From CAVRQM01 sp963822705 (GTDB lineage: Bacteria > Pseudomonadota > Alphaproteobacteria > Acetobacterales > Acetobacteraceae), in assembly GCA_963822705.1 (NCBI GenBank), contig CAWGIX010000003.1:62001-126000 (forward strand): a DNA stretch of 64,000 nucleotides. Reading direction: 5' to 3'. The translations under genes were made by a program, and so were the position numbers. Positions within the stretch are counted from its first letter, which is position 1, and each line of letters opens with the position of its first letter. The notes below the pieces were generated by a model. It was given only the letters and a program-made list of their open reading frames with translations, was not told where the DNA came from and ran no database searches. Shown here one piece after another: positions 32,987 to 41,141 of this stretch.

Positions 32987-33390
32987 CAGGCAGCTCCCCG
33001 CACGGGCTCGTCGGGTTCCTGCTCGCGCTCGGTCACGACGATCTTCAAATGGCTGAACCACTTCTCGATGCGCGAGGAACGCCCGCGCCCACGCGCGTGA
33101 AACCGCTTCATCACCACGGCACGCCCGACCTCGGCGCGGCTGACGAACAGCCGATCCACGTCGAGCTGGTGATTGTTCTCGGCATTGGCGATCGCACTCT
33201 CGAGCGTCTTGCGGACCTGCTGGGCAATGCGCCGCTTGGAAAAAGTCAATGTCGCCACTGCGTCGGCGGCCGAGCGGTTGCGGATCAGGCCAGCCACCAG
33301 ATTGAGCTTGCGGGGACTGACGCGCAGATTGCTGGCGATCGCCTGCGCCTCGGTCTCGTCCAGCCGGCGCAGCTGTTTCGGCTTGCTCAC
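32986..33390 (-). CDS. rplV: 50S ribosomal protein L22
   Basis: A 134-aa L22 whose beta-hairpin lines the exit tunnel constriction, a macrolide-contact site. Core motifs include RVSPRKLNLVAGLIRNRSAA and DVDRLFVSRAEVGRAVVMKR. The C-terminus is about 15 residues longer than the E. coli form, and charged. It overlaps rpsS by 4 nt and rpsC by 1 nt. Confidence 0.96.
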   Translation of the reverse strand: MSKPKQLRRLDETEAQAIASNLRVSPRKLNLVAGLIRNRSAADAVATLTFSKRRIAQQVRKTLESAIANAENNHQLDVDRLFVSRAEVGRAVVMKRFHARGRGRSSRIEKWFSHLKIVVTEREQEPDEPVRGAA

Positions 33391-33665
33391 GTGCGCTTCG
33401 CCTTCTTGTCGCCCGAGTGGCCCGTAAAAGTGCGAGTTGGCGAGAACTCGCCGAACTTGTGGCCCACCATGTTCTCGCTTACCTGGACGGGCAGAAACTT
33501 GCGGCCGTTGTAGACGCCGAACGTCAATCCCACGAACTGCGGCAGGATGGTGCTGCGGCGGGCCCAGATGCGGATGATTTCATTGCGGCCCGACGCGCGC
33601 GACGCCTCTGCCTTGTTCAGCAGGTAGCCGTCGACGAACGGGCCCTTCCAGACAGAGCGCGCCAT
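33387..33665 (-). CDS. rpsS: 30S ribosomal protein S19
   Basis: A 92-aa S19 of the 30S head, which contacts the A-site finger. It begins MARSVWKGPFVDGYLLNKAE and contains FVGLTFGVYNGRKFLPVQVS and GHKFGEFSPTRTFTGHSGDK. It shares a base with the rplB stop and overlaps rplV by 4 nt. Confidence 0.97.
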   Translation of the reverse strand: MARSVWKGPFVDGYLLNKAEASRASGRNEIIRIWARRSTILPQFVGLTFGVYNGRKFLPVQVSENMVGHKFGEFSPTRTFTGHSGDKKAKRT

Positions 33666-34498
33666 CAGCCCTTGCCCTTGTTGCGACGGCGAACGATCAG
33701 GCGGTCCGTTCGTTTATTGCCGCGCGTCTTATAGCCTTTGGTGGGCCTGCCCCACGGCGTGACCGGATGGCGCCCTCCGGACGAACGGCCCTCGCCGCCG
33801 CCATGCGGATGGTCGACCGGATTCATCACCACGCCGCGGTTGTGCGGCCGGCGGCCAAACCAGCGCTGCCGCCCGGCCTTCCCGATCTGAATATTGGCGT
33901 TATCGGGGTTGGAAACCGCGCCGATGGTCGCCATGCATTCGCTGCGCACGACGCGCAGCTCACCGGACATCAGTTTCAGCTGCGCATAGCCCGCGTCCTT
34001 GCCGGCCAGTTGGGCATATTGTCCGGCCGCGCGGGCGATCTTGCCGCCGGCGCCCTGTTTCATCTCGACATTGTGCACGATCGTGCCGACCGGGATGGAC
34101 GCGAGCGGCATGGCATTCCCCGGCTTGATGTCGGCGCGTGCGCTGGCCACCACCACGTCGCCCGCGCGCAGCCGCTGCGGTGCCAGGATATAGGCCAGTT
34201 CGCCGTCGCGGTAGCGGATCAGGGCGATAAAGGCGGTGCGGTTCGGGTCGTATTCCAGCCGCTCCACCGTCGCCGGCACGTCGCGCTTGCGGCGCCGAAA
34301 ATCGACGATCCGGTACGACTGCTTGTGGCCGCCGCCGCGGAACCGGCTGGTGATGCGACCATAATTGTTGCGTCCACCGGTCGAGGGCTTGCCCACGGTC
34401 AGCGCCTTGACCGGCTTGCCCTTCCACAGCTCGCCGCGGTCCACCAGGATGGTGCCGCGCAGGCTGGACGTAACGGGATTGAACTGTTTCAGTGCCAT
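33665..34498 (-). CDS. rplB: 50S ribosomal protein L2
   Basis: A 277-aa L2, required for subunit joining and close to the peptidyl transferase centre. It starts MALKQFNPVTSSLRGTILVD. The conserved C-terminal loop GVVMNPVDHPHGGGEGRSSG contains the His residue discussed for peptidyl transfer. The protein is full length and in the S10 operon between rplW and rpsS. Confidence 0.97.
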   Translation of the reverse strand: MALKQFNPVTSSLRGTILVDRGELWKGKPVKALTVGKPSTGGRNNYGRITSRFRGGGHKQSYRIVDFRRRKRDVPATVERLEYDPNRTAFIALIRYRDGELAYILAPQRLRAGDVVVASARADIKPGNAMPLASIPVGTIVHNVEMKQGAGGKIARAAGQYAQLAGKDAGYAQLKLMSGELRVVRSECMATIGAVSNPDNANIQIGKAGRQRWFGRRPHNRGVVMNPVDHPHGGGEGRSSGGRHPVTPWGRPTKGYKTRGNKRTDRLIVRRRNKGKG

Positions 34499-34514
34499 CG
34501 CAAAAACCCCTGCC

Positions 34515-34853
34515 TCACGCGAGCCCGGTGGTGAGGTCGATCGACTGGCCCGGCGCCAAGGTCACGTACGCCTTCTTCACGTCCGACCGCCGTCCCGGGC
34601 GGCCCTTGAACCGCTTGGTCTTGCCTTTCTGAACCAACGTGTTCACCGCGGTGACTTTGACGCCAAAAAGTCCTTCCACCGCCGCCTTGACCTCCGGCTT
34701 GGTTGCCTCCAGCCGTACGCGGAACGCTACTTGGTTGCGCTCGCCCAGATTGGTGGCCTTTTCGGTAATGACCGGGTCGCGGACGATTTCGTACATCGCC
34801 TCGCGCGACATCCTTTTGCTCGCAGGCGGCCGCTTGCTGCTGGTTTCGCTCAT
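34515..34853 (-). CDS. rplW: 50S ribosomal protein L23
   Basis: A 112-aa L23, the main docking site for trigger factor and SRP at the tunnel exit. The core is RDPVITEKATNLGERNQVAF and LFGVKVTAVNTLVQKGKTKR. An N-terminal basic extension of about 18 residues (MSETSSKRPPASKRMSRE) precedes it. The ATG overlaps the rplD stop (ATGA); the open frame upstream is a shadow. Confidence 0.96.
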   Translation of the reverse strand: MSETSSKRPPASKRMSREAMYEIVRDPVITEKATNLGERNQVAFRVRLEATKPEVKAAVEGLFGVKVTAVNTLVQKGKTKRFKGRPGRRSDVKKAYVTLAPGQSIDLTTGLA

Positions 34854-35470
34854 GCCAGCCGCTCCCGCAGCGCCTCGACGCCGGCCGTCGTCACCGCCAG
34901 CAGATCGTGGTGCAAAATGTCGTAGACATTCGCGCCAACCGTGGGCAGCACGTCGATACCAACGATGTTGCGGCTGATGCGCAAGAATCCGGCATCCACC
35001 ACGCGATCCACGACCAGCACCGATTTCCATCCCAGCGCCGATAATTTTTTCGCCAGCTCCTTGGTTTTCGCGCCGGCATTGGCAGAGGCCGCGTCAAGCA
35101 CCACCAGCTTGCCCTCGGCCTGCTTCTGCGACAGCGCGGAAATCAGGCCGAGTCGCCGGACTTTCTTCGGCAGACTATAGCCATGGTCGCGTACCACCGG
35201 GCCGTGGACGCGTCCACCGGTGCGAAACTGCGGCGCGCGAAGGCTGCCCTGGCGCGCATTGCCGGTGCCTTTTTGCTTATACGGCTTGCGCGTGGTGCCG
35301 CTGACCTCGCCCATGCCCTTGGTCTTGTGCGTGCCGGCGCGACTTTTCGCCTGCTGCCAATGCACCACGCGCGCCATGATGTCGGCGCGCGGAGCGGCGG
35401 CAAAAATGTCGTCCGGCAACTCGGTGCTGCCAGCAGTACCGCCGTCCAACGTGCGAACCTCGATCTGCAT
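34850..35470 (-). CDS. rplD: 50S ribosomal protein L4
   Basis: A 206-aa L4 whose loop reaches the exit tunnel; in E. coli it also represses the S10 operon. The motif MARVVHWQQAKSRAGTHKTK and the tunnel-loop segment KQKGTGNARQGSLRAPQFRT are intact. It lies between rplC and rplW. Confidence 0.97.
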   Translation of the reverse strand: MQIEVRTLDGGTAGSTELPDDIFAAAPRADIMARVVHWQQAKSRAGTHKTKGMGEVSGTTRKPYKQKGTGNARQGSLRAPQFRTGGRVHGPVVRDHGYSLPKKVRRLGLISALSQKQAEGKLVVLDAASANAGAKTKELAKKLSALGWKSVLVVDRVVDAGFLRISRNIVGIDVLPTVGANVYDILHHDLLAVTTAGVEALRERLA

Positions 35471-35482
35471 TTTTCGCGCTCC

Positions 35483-36184
35483 TCAGACCGAAGCCGCATC
35501 GTCCGGGGTCGCTGGCAACAGCGCCGCCGGAAACGCCGCACCCTCGGGCATCGGCTTCTTGATCGCATCGCGCACCAGCACCCAGCCGCCTTTTGCACCC
35601 GGCACCGCGCCCCGGACCATCAGCAAGCTTTTTTCGGTATCGACATGGGCCACTTGCAGGTTCAGCGTGGTCACGCGCTCCACCCCCAAATGGCCGGCCA
35701 TCTTCTTGTTCTTGAACGTGCGGCCGGGGTCCTGCCGGTTGCCCGTGGAACCATGGCTGCGATGACTGATCGACACACCGTGGCTGGCTTCAAGGCCGGA
35801 AAAATTCCAGCGCTTCATGGCGCCGGCAAAGCCCTTGCCCTTACTGGTGCCGCACACGTCGACCAGCTGACCCACCGCGAAATGCGCGGCCGAGAGCGTG
35901 ACCCCCGGCTCGAGCAGTGCATCCGCCGAAACACGGAACTCGCGCAGTTTCGCCTTGGGCTCCACCTTGGACGCGGCGAAATGACCGCGGTTCGGCTTCG
36001 TGACGTTTTTGACCTTGGCCCGGCCGGCGCCGAGCTGCACCGCCGTATAGCCGTCGCGCTCCTCGGTCCGCCCCGCCACAACCTGCAACCGGTCGACATG
36101 CAGCACCGTCACCGGCACATGCGTGCCATCATCCCGAAATAGCCGCGTCATGCCCAGCTTCTTTGCCAACAGTCCCGTTCGCAT
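35483..36184 (-). CDS. rplC: 50S ribosomal protein L3
   Basis: A 233-aa L3, an early assembly protein whose extension reaches the A-site. It begins MRTGLLAKKLGMTRLFRDDG. The signature FAGAMKRWNFSGLEASHGVS carries the conserved region; the Gln methylated in E. coli lies in the HGSTGNRQDPGRTFKNKKMA segment. It follows rpsJ after 33 nt. Confidence 0.97.
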   Translation of the reverse strand: MRTGLLAKKLGMTRLFRDDGTHVPVTVLHVDRLQVVAGRTEERDGYTAVQLGAGRAKVKNVTKPNRGHFAASKVEPKAKLREFRVSADALLEPGVTLSAAHFAVGQLVDVCGTSKGKGFAGAMKRWNFSGLEASHGVSISHRSHGSTGNRQDPGRTFKNKKMAGHLGVERVTTLNLQVAHVDTEKSLLMVRGAVPGAKGGWVLVRDAIKKPMPEGAAFPAALLPATPDDAASV

Positions 36185-36217
36185 GGTGCTCTTCCCGCAG
36201 GCTTTGCGGCCGGTCCG

Positions 36218-36526
36218 TTACAGCTTGATCTCGACGTCCACGCCGGCGGCGAGGTCGAGCTTCATCAGCGCGTCCACCGTCTGGGGCGTGGGCTCGACGA
36301 TATCCAGCAGCCTCCGATGCGTGCGCATCTCGAACTGCTCGCGGCTCTTCTTGTCTACGTGCGGCGAGCGGTTAACGGTAAACCGCTCGATATGCGTGGG
36401 CAGAGGGATCGGCCCGCGAACCCGCGCGCCCGTGCGCTTGGCGGTGTTCACGATCTCCTTCGTGCTGTTGTCCAGCACGCGGTGATCATACGCCTTCAGG
36501 CGTATGCGGATGTTCTGGTTGTCCAT
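36218..36526 (-). CDS. rpsJ: 30S ribosomal protein S10
   Basis: A 102-aa S10, which also forms the NusE partner of NusB in antitermination. It begins MDNQNIRIRLKAYDHRVLDN and contains PLPTHIERFTVNRSPHVDKK, both hallmark regions. It follows tuf by 34 nt, with no visible separate S10 leader, so the str and S10 operons are likely continuous. Confidence 0.97.
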   Translation of the reverse strand: MDNQNIRIRLKAYDHRVLDNSTKEIVNTAKRTGARVRGPIPLPTHIERFTVNRSPHVDKKSREQFEMRTHRRLLDIVEPTPQTVDALMKLDLAAGVDVEIKL

Positions 36527-36560
36527 AATCGTGCGAACCGGTCCCCTCAGGCGCCTGACT

Positions 36561-37748
36561 TCAGGCGTCGATTTTTGCCACTACACCGGCGCCGACGGTG
36601 CGTCCGCCCTCCCGGATGGCGAAGCGCAGCCCCTCGTCCATGGCGATCGGTTGGATCAGCTCCACGTCTATTGACACGTTGTCGCCCGGCATCACCATCT
36701 CCACCCCGTCCGGCAGGGTGACTATGCCGGTCACGTCGGTGGTGCGGAAATAGAACTGCGGTCGGTAGTTGGTGAAGAACGGTGTGTGCCGGCCGCCTTC
36801 CTCTTTGGTCAAGATGTAGCTCTCGGCTTTGAATTTCTTGTGTGGCGTGATGGTGCCGGGCTTGGCCAGCACCTGACCGCGCTCCACGTCCTCGCGCTTG
36901 GTGCCACGCAGCAGCGCTCCGATATTGTCTCCCGCCTCGCCCTGGTCGAGTAGTTTGCGAAACATTTCCACACCGGTGACGACCGTCTTCACCGTGTCCT
37001 TCAAGCCCACGATCTCGACTTCCTCGCCGACCTTGACGATGCCGCGCTCGATGCGTCCGGTCACCACGGTGCCGCGGCCGGAAATCGAGAACACGTCCTC
37101 GATCGGCATCAGGAACGGCTTGTCCTTCGGCCGCTCCGGCTGCGGGATGAAGGCGTCCACCGCGTCCATCAGTTTCAGTACCGACTGTTCGCCGATCTCC
37201 GGCTGCTTGTCTTCCAGGGCACAGGTCGCCGAGCCGTGGATGATCGGTATGTCATCCCCGGCGAACTCGTAGAACGTCAACAGCTCGCGCACCTCGAGCT
37301 CTACCAACTCCAGCAGGTCGGGATCGGCGATGTCCACCTTGTTGAGGTACACCACCAGCGCCGGCACCCCTACCTGCCGGGCCAGCAGGATGTGCTCGCG
37401 GGTCTGCGGCATCGGCCCGTCGGCCGCTGACACCACCAGAATGGCGCCGTCCATCTGCGCCGCCCCGGTGATCATGTTCTTCACGTAATCCGCGTGGCCG
37501 GGGCAATCCACATGCGCGTAATGGCGCTTGCTGGTCTCGTACTCTACGTGTGCTGTGGAAATGGTGATGCCGCGCGCGCGCTCCTCCGGAGCTTTGTCGA
37601 TCTGATCGTAAGCGGTGAATGTCGCACCCCCGGTTTTCGCCAGCACTTTTGTGATGGCGGCCGTCAGCGACGTCTTGCCATGATCCACATGGCCGATCGT
37701 GCCGATGTTGCAGTGCGGCTTGTTGCGCTGGAATTTGGCCTTGGCCAT
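36561..37748 (-). CDS. tuf: Elongation factor Tu
   Basis: A 395-aa EF-Tu that delivers aminoacyl-tRNA to the ribosome. G motifs are all present: GHVDHGKTS at residue 18, DCPGHADYVKNM near 81, and NKVD near 136. The effector loop follows the RGITIST motif. The C-terminal domain ends GRTVGAGVVAKI. It lies directly after rpsG, where fusA would normally stand. Confidence 0.98.
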   Translation of the reverse strand: MAKAKFQRNKPHCNIGTIGHVDHGKTSLTAAITKVLAKTGGATFTAYDQIDKAPEERARGITISTAHVEYETSKRHYAHVDCPGHADYVKNMITGAAQMDGAILVVSAADGPMPQTREHILLARQVGVPALVVYLNKVDIADPDLLELVELEVRELLTFYEFAGDDIPIIHGSATCALEDKQPEIGEQSVLKLMDAVDAFIPQPERPKDKPFLMPIEDVFSISGRGTVVTGRIERGIVKVGEEVEIVGLKDTVKTVVTGVEMFRKLLDQGEAGDNIGALLRGTKREDVERGQVLAKPGTITPHKKFKAESYILTKEEGGRHTPFFTNYRPQFYFRTTDVTGIVTLPDGVEMVMPGDNVSIDVELIQPIAMDEGLRFAIREGGRTVGAGVVAKIDA

Positions 37749-37796
37749 CGTCTGTCTCTCCGTGCCCGTGCGGGTTCCGGCTGTGGGTTAGTGTCT

Positions 37797-38273
37797 CTAC
37801 CAGCGGTAGTGGCTGAAAGCCTTGTTGGCCTCCGCCATCCGATGGGTATCCTCGCGCTTTTTCACGGCCGAGCCGCGGTTGTTCACCGCGTCCATCAGCT
37901 CGTTGGATAGGCGCTCTTCCATAGCGTGCTCGCCGCGCTTGCGCGACGCGTCGATAATCCAGCGGATTGCCAGCGCTTGGCGCCGCTCGGCGCGCACTTC
38001 CACCGGCACCTGATAGGTAGCGCCGCCGACCCGCCGGCTACGGACTTCCACGGCGGGTTTCACGTTGTCCAGCGCTTCGTGGAACATTCGCACCGGGTCG
38101 GCTTGGCTGCCGCCGCGCTTCTTCATTACGTCCAGCGCGCCGTAGACGATCGTCTCGGCGACGGATTTCTTGCCGTCGTACATGAGCGCGTTCATGAATC
38201 GGCTGATCACCACGTCCCCAAACTTGGCGTCCGGCAGGATTTCGCGTTTTGTGGCGCGGTGGCGGCGGCTCAT
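37797..38273 (-). CDS. rpsG: 30S ribosomal protein S7
   Basis: A 158-aa S7, which nucleates assembly of the 30S head and in E. coli represses the str operon. It begins MSRRHRATKREILPDAKFGD and contains NVKPAVEVRSRRVGGATYQV. The C-terminus HRMAEANKAFSHYRW is typical of alphaproteobacteria. The ATG at 38273 is 10 nt from rpsL. Only 48 nt follow before tuf. Confidence 0.97.
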   Translation of the reverse strand: MSRRHRATKREILPDAKFGDVVISRFMNALMYDGKKSVAETIVYGALDVMKKRGGSQADPVRMFHEALDNVKPAVEVRSRRVGGATYQVPVEVRAERRQALAIRWIIDASRKRGEHAMEERLSNELMDAVNNRGSAVKKREDTHRMAEANKAFSHYRW

Positions 38274-38283
38274 CGACAATACC

Positions 38284-38655
38284 TCATTTCGGCCGCTTGG
38301 CACCATACAGGGAGCGGCGCTGCCTGCGCTTGGCGATGCCCTGCGTGTCCAGCACGCCGCGCAGGATGTGGTAGCGCACGCCCGGCAGGTCCTTCACGCG
38401 CCCGCCGCGAATCAGCACCACGCTGTGTTCCTGCAAGTTGTGGCCCTCGCCGGGAATGTAGCTCACCACCTCGTAGGCGTTGGTCAGGCGCACCTTTGCC
38501 ACTTTGCGCAGCGCGGAGTTCGGCTTTTTCGGTGTCACCGTGTAGACGCGCGTGCAGACGCCGCGCTTTTGCGGGCAGCCCTGCAGGGCGGGCACCTTGT
38601 TGCGCTTGGCCGCGGGCTCGCGCCCATGGGCAATCAGCTGGTTGATGGTCGGCAT
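38284..38655 (-). CDS. rpsL: 30S ribosomal protein S12
   Basis: A 123-aa S12 in the decoding centre. It starts MPTINQLIAHGREPAAKRNK. The streptomycin-site lysines are wild type (TPKKPNSALRK and GRVKDLPGVRYH). The open frame runs upstream to 38796 but without similarity. It is the first gene of the str operon, behind a plausible promoter. Confidence 0.97.
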   Translation of the reverse strand: MPTINQLIAHGREPAAKRNKVPALQGCPQKRGVCTRVYTVTPKKPNSALRKVAKVRLTNAYEVVSYIPGEGHNLQEHSVVLIRGGRVKDLPGVRYHILRGVLDTQGIAKRRQRRSLYGAKRPK

Positions 38656-38837
38656 AAGCCCTCTATCTCGCTCCATCCATACGCATATCCGCCGCGCGGA
38701 CGCTTCTCCGCGAGACGGTTCGGCGAACTCGAGCGGCCTGGGCGATCCGACCCGAAAGGAGTTGGGATCGCGGCGCCGCGCGTCTGCTGCCTGCAAAACA
38801 CCGCCTGCCCGCTTGCGCGAGTCGGGTGGGAGGCGAG

Positions 38838-38866
38838 GGCTTACGAGCCCGAGTGCCCCGAGTCAA
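38838..38866 (-). promoter_or_regulatory. Candidate promoter of the str/S10 operon
   Basis: On the minus strand TTGACT (38861-38866) and TAAGCC (38838-38843) are separated by 17 nt, about 180 nt upstream of rpsL. The -35 is strong, the -10 weak. The leader between this point and rpsL contains no other gene. The IS-like remnant begins just upstream at 38897. Confidence 0.5.
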
Positions 38867-38896
38867 GGGCCCGGCATTGTCCAGCAACTACGGCAT

Positions 38897-39090
38897 TGAA
38901 GCTGCCCCGTTTTGGTGGACTGGTGGCGGTCTTGGTTGTTAGATTTCTGTCGTGACGACCTCCGTCGCTGCTTCGGAGGCCATGGGCGATTGATACCCTG
39001 AGCAGAATGCAACCGAACGGGGTTGTACCAGCCCTCGATGAAGCTGAAGCAGGCGATGCACGCCTCGGCTTGCGAGTGAACCGGAGTCGT
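38897..39090 (-). mobile_element. IS3-like insertion sequence remnant (transposase C-terminus and one end)
   Basis: On the minus strand a short frame encodes HSQAEACIACFSFIEGWYNP followed by VRLHSAQG. This is the C-terminal end of IS3-family DDE transposases (FEFIEGWYNPRRRHSALGY in typical members). Downstream, TGAAGCTGCCCCGTTTTGGT (38897-38916 on the plus strand) resembles the terminal repeat of such elements. The rest of the transposase and the other end are gone. The copy is truncated against the rnpB promoter region, so it is dead. Confidence 0.7.
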
Positions 39091-39115
39091 TAATCGAACA
39101 ATGCAGCAGCAAGGG

Positions 39116-39144
39116 TTGACGGTGCGCCTGCGTCGGCGCATCTG
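39116..39144 (+). promoter_or_regulatory. Candidate rnpB promoter
   Basis: TTGACG (39116-39121) and CATCTG (39139-39144) are 17 nt apart, ending 7 nt before the predicted 5' end of RNase P RNA. The -35 is near consensus; the -10 keeps only the central AT. Confidence 0.45.
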
Positions 39145-39151
39145 CGCCGTC

Positions 39152-39571
39152 GCCAGACGGTTGGACGGCCGCTGCGGTGGCGAGAGCTGCGGCAGAGGAA
39201 AGTCCGGGCTCCACGGGAATACGGTGCCGGCTAACGGCCGGCGGGGGCGACCCCAGGGATAGTGCCACAGAAAACAAACCGCCCGCACCGGCCAAAAGGC
39301 TGCTGCGGGCAAGGGTGAAACGGGGCGGCAAGAGCGCACCGCGCGCCTGGCAACAGGGGCGGCAGGGTAAACCCCACCGGGAGCAAGACCGAATAGGGGC
39401 GGCCGGCGGCGGACCAAAAAGTCCGTGACGCAGGGGCATTCCCGCCCCGTCGCCCGGGTTGGTCGCGCGAGACGCGCAGCAATGCGCGTCCCAGAGGAAT
39501 GGCCGTCCACCCCGCCCAAAACCGCAAGGCTTTTGGCGGGCGGACAGAACCCGGCTTACAGGCCGTCTGGC
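39152..39571 (+). ncRNA. rnpB: RNase P RNA component (class A)
   Basis: This is the ribozyme that trims the 5' leader of pre-tRNAs. The ends pair as helix P1 (GCCAGACGG at 39152-39160 with CCGTCTGGC at 39563-39571). The conserved P4 strands are visible as GAGGAAAGTCCGGGCTCCAC near 39194 and ACAGAACCCGGCTTACAGGC near 39544. The internal CR segments GGGTGAAACGG and GCAAGACCGAA are also typical. Length is about 420 nt, normal for alphaproteobacteria. Any open frame on either strand here is spurious. Confidence 0.95.
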
Positions 39572-39640
39572 ACCTCGCTGCTGTTCTTCCTAGTTCGCAT
39601 CCGTTTTGAGGATCGTTTCGAGCAGCGGGGCTCATTCCCT

Positions 39641-39680
39641 TTGACGCCCAAGAGTTCCCATGCTATCCCATGCCCTCCCA
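39641..39680 (+). promoter_or_regulatory. mraZ (dcw) promoter with four phased MraZ boxes
   Basis: TTGACG (39641-39646) and TATCCC with an upstream TG (TGCTATCCC; -10 at 39664-39669) are spaced by 17 nt. Overlapping this promoter, CCCA occurs four times at exactly 10-bp steps (39647, 39657, 39667, 39677), i.e. four TGGG direct repeats on the minus strand. MraZ is known to bind TGGGN-N5 repeats in its own promoter, usually three. Autorepression of the whole dcw cluster by occlusion of the promoter is inferred. Confidence 0.75.
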
Positions 39681-39726
39681 AGCGCGGATTGGGATTACGG
39701 CTGCATGTAAGGACGGGCCCGGCCGA

Positions 39727-40209
39727 ATGCCCCAATTCATGGGTCATCACCTGAACCGGCTGGACGCCAAAGGGCGGGTGTCGATTCCGGCACCGTTCCG
39801 CACTGCCCTGCGGGCACCCGATAGCGAGGGCGCGGTCTCGCTGGTGCTGCGGCCGTCGCACACCCACGCCTGCATCGAGGGCTGGCCGCCGCAAGAATTC
39901 GACCGTCTGGCCGACCCGCTGCAAACCATGGCGCTGTTCAGCGAGGATCACGACACCCTGGCGACCACGCTCTACGCTGACGCTTTCGCCGTCGAATCCG
40001 ACCGCGAGGGCCGCGTGGTCCTGCCGGAAATGCTGACCACGTATGCGGGTCTCAGCGAAGGCGTCGCCTTCATGGGCATGGGCCGCTGGTTCCAGATATG
40101 GGAGCCCGGCGCCGCCGAACGGCGACGCTCCGAGGCGCGCGAGCGGACTCGCTCCCGCGGCCTGACCATACCGGGAACGCAACACTTTGCCGGGACTCCG
40201 CGCGCATGA
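39727..40209 (+). CDS. mraZ: Transcriptional regulator MraZ
   Basis: A 160-aa double-SpoVT/AbrB-domain regulator that binds its own promoter and represses the dcw cluster. The first domain begins LNRLDAKGRVSIPAPFRTAL, the second contains FAVESDREGRVVLPEMLTTY, each with the expected GR(V) turn. The start is the ATG at 39727 (MPQFMGHHLNRL) or 39739 (MGHHLNRL). Its stop overlaps the rsmH start by 4 nt. Confidence 0.93.
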   Translation: MPQFMGHHLNRLDAKGRVSIPAPFRTALRAPDSEGAVSLVLRPSHTHACIEGWPPQEFDRLADPLQTMALFSEDHDTLATTLYADAFAVESDREGRVVLPEMLTTYAGLSEGVAFMGMGRWFQIWEPGAAERRRSEARERTRSRGLTIPGTQHFAGTPRA

Positions 40210-41141
40210 TGCACACTCCGGTCATGCTTGCGGAAGTTTTGGACCATCTGGCGCCGCGCGATGGTGCCATCTACCTGGACGGCACGTTCGGGGGCGGCGG
40301 CTATGCGGCGGCCATCCTGGACGGCGCCGCGTGCACGTTGTGGGCGATCGACCGCGACCGGGATGCGATTGCCCGCGGGGCCGAGTTGGCACAGCGGTTT
40401 CCCGGCCGCCTGCACCTCTTGCAGGGGAAATTCGGCGACATGCTGAACCTGCTGGGCCGGCATGGGGTGACCCGGCTGGACGGCCTCGTGCTGGACCTCG
40501 GGCTGTCGTCGTTCCAGCTCGACGATGCCGCGCGCGGGTTCAGTTTTGGCGCGGACGGACCGCTCGACATGCGCATGGGCGCCGAGGGGCCGACCGCCGC
40601 CGACTTGGTCGCGCGGCTCAGCGAGGCGGATCTGGCCGCAGCACTGTTCGAGCTGGGCGAGGAGCGGCACGCCCGCCGGGTCGCCCGCGCCATCGTGGCG
40701 GCGCGGTCCGAGGCGCCGATCACCACCACGGCACAACTCGCCGCGATCGTGCGCAAAACCGTGCCGCGCGACCGCTCGGGCCACATCGACCCGGCGACCC
40801 GCAGCTTTCAGGCGCTGCGCATCCGGGTCAACGACGAACTGGGGGAAATTTCCCGCGCCCTCGACGCCGCGGTGCAGTTGCTCGGTTTTGGCGGGCGGCT
40901 GGTGGTGGTGTCGTTCCATTCGCTGGAGGACCGGCTGGTGAAGCATTTTTTTGCGGACGCGACGGGACACGGCGGCGGCTCGTCCAGGCACGATCCGGCA
41001 GGCTTGCGCAACCCGGCCCCGCCGCTATTCCGGCTCTTGACGCCAAGGGCGGTGCGGCCCGGGCCGGCTGAAATCGCCGCCAACCCGCGCGCCCGCAGCG
41101 CGCGGCTGCGCGCGATGCTCCGGGCGGAGAGCGCCGCGTGA
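40206..41141 (+). CDS. rsmH: 16S rRNA (cytosine1402-N4)-methyltransferase RsmH
   Basis: A 311-aa SAM-dependent enzyme (MraW) that N4-methylates C1402 at the P-site. It begins MMHTPVMLAEVLDHLAPRDG. The SAM-binding motif YLDGTFGGGGYAAAIL lies near residue 22, and DGLVLDLGLSSFQLDDAARG is the family signature. The C-terminus NPRARSARLRAMLRAE is conserved. The start overlaps mraZ and the stop overlaps ftsL (GTGA). Confidence 0.96.
   Translation: MMHTPVMLAEVLDHLAPRDGAIYLDGTFGGGGYAAAILDGAACTLWAIDRDRDAIARGAELAQRFPGRLHLLQGKFGDMLNLLGRHGVTRLDGLVLDLGLSSFQLDDAARGFSFGADGPLDMRMGAEGPTAADLVARLSEADLAAALFELGEERHARRVARAIVAARSEAPITTTAQLAAIVRKTVPRDRSGHIDPATRSFQALRIRVNDELGEISRALDAAVQLLGFGGRLVVVSFHSLEDRLVKHFFADATGHGGGSSRHDPAGLRNPAPPLFRLLTPRAVRPGPAEIAANPRARSARLRAMLRAESAA

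Noticed and set aside
39152..39571. Protein-coding frames over the RNase P RNA gene
   Set aside because: Universal rnpB elements and terminal pairing identify the region as structural RNA.
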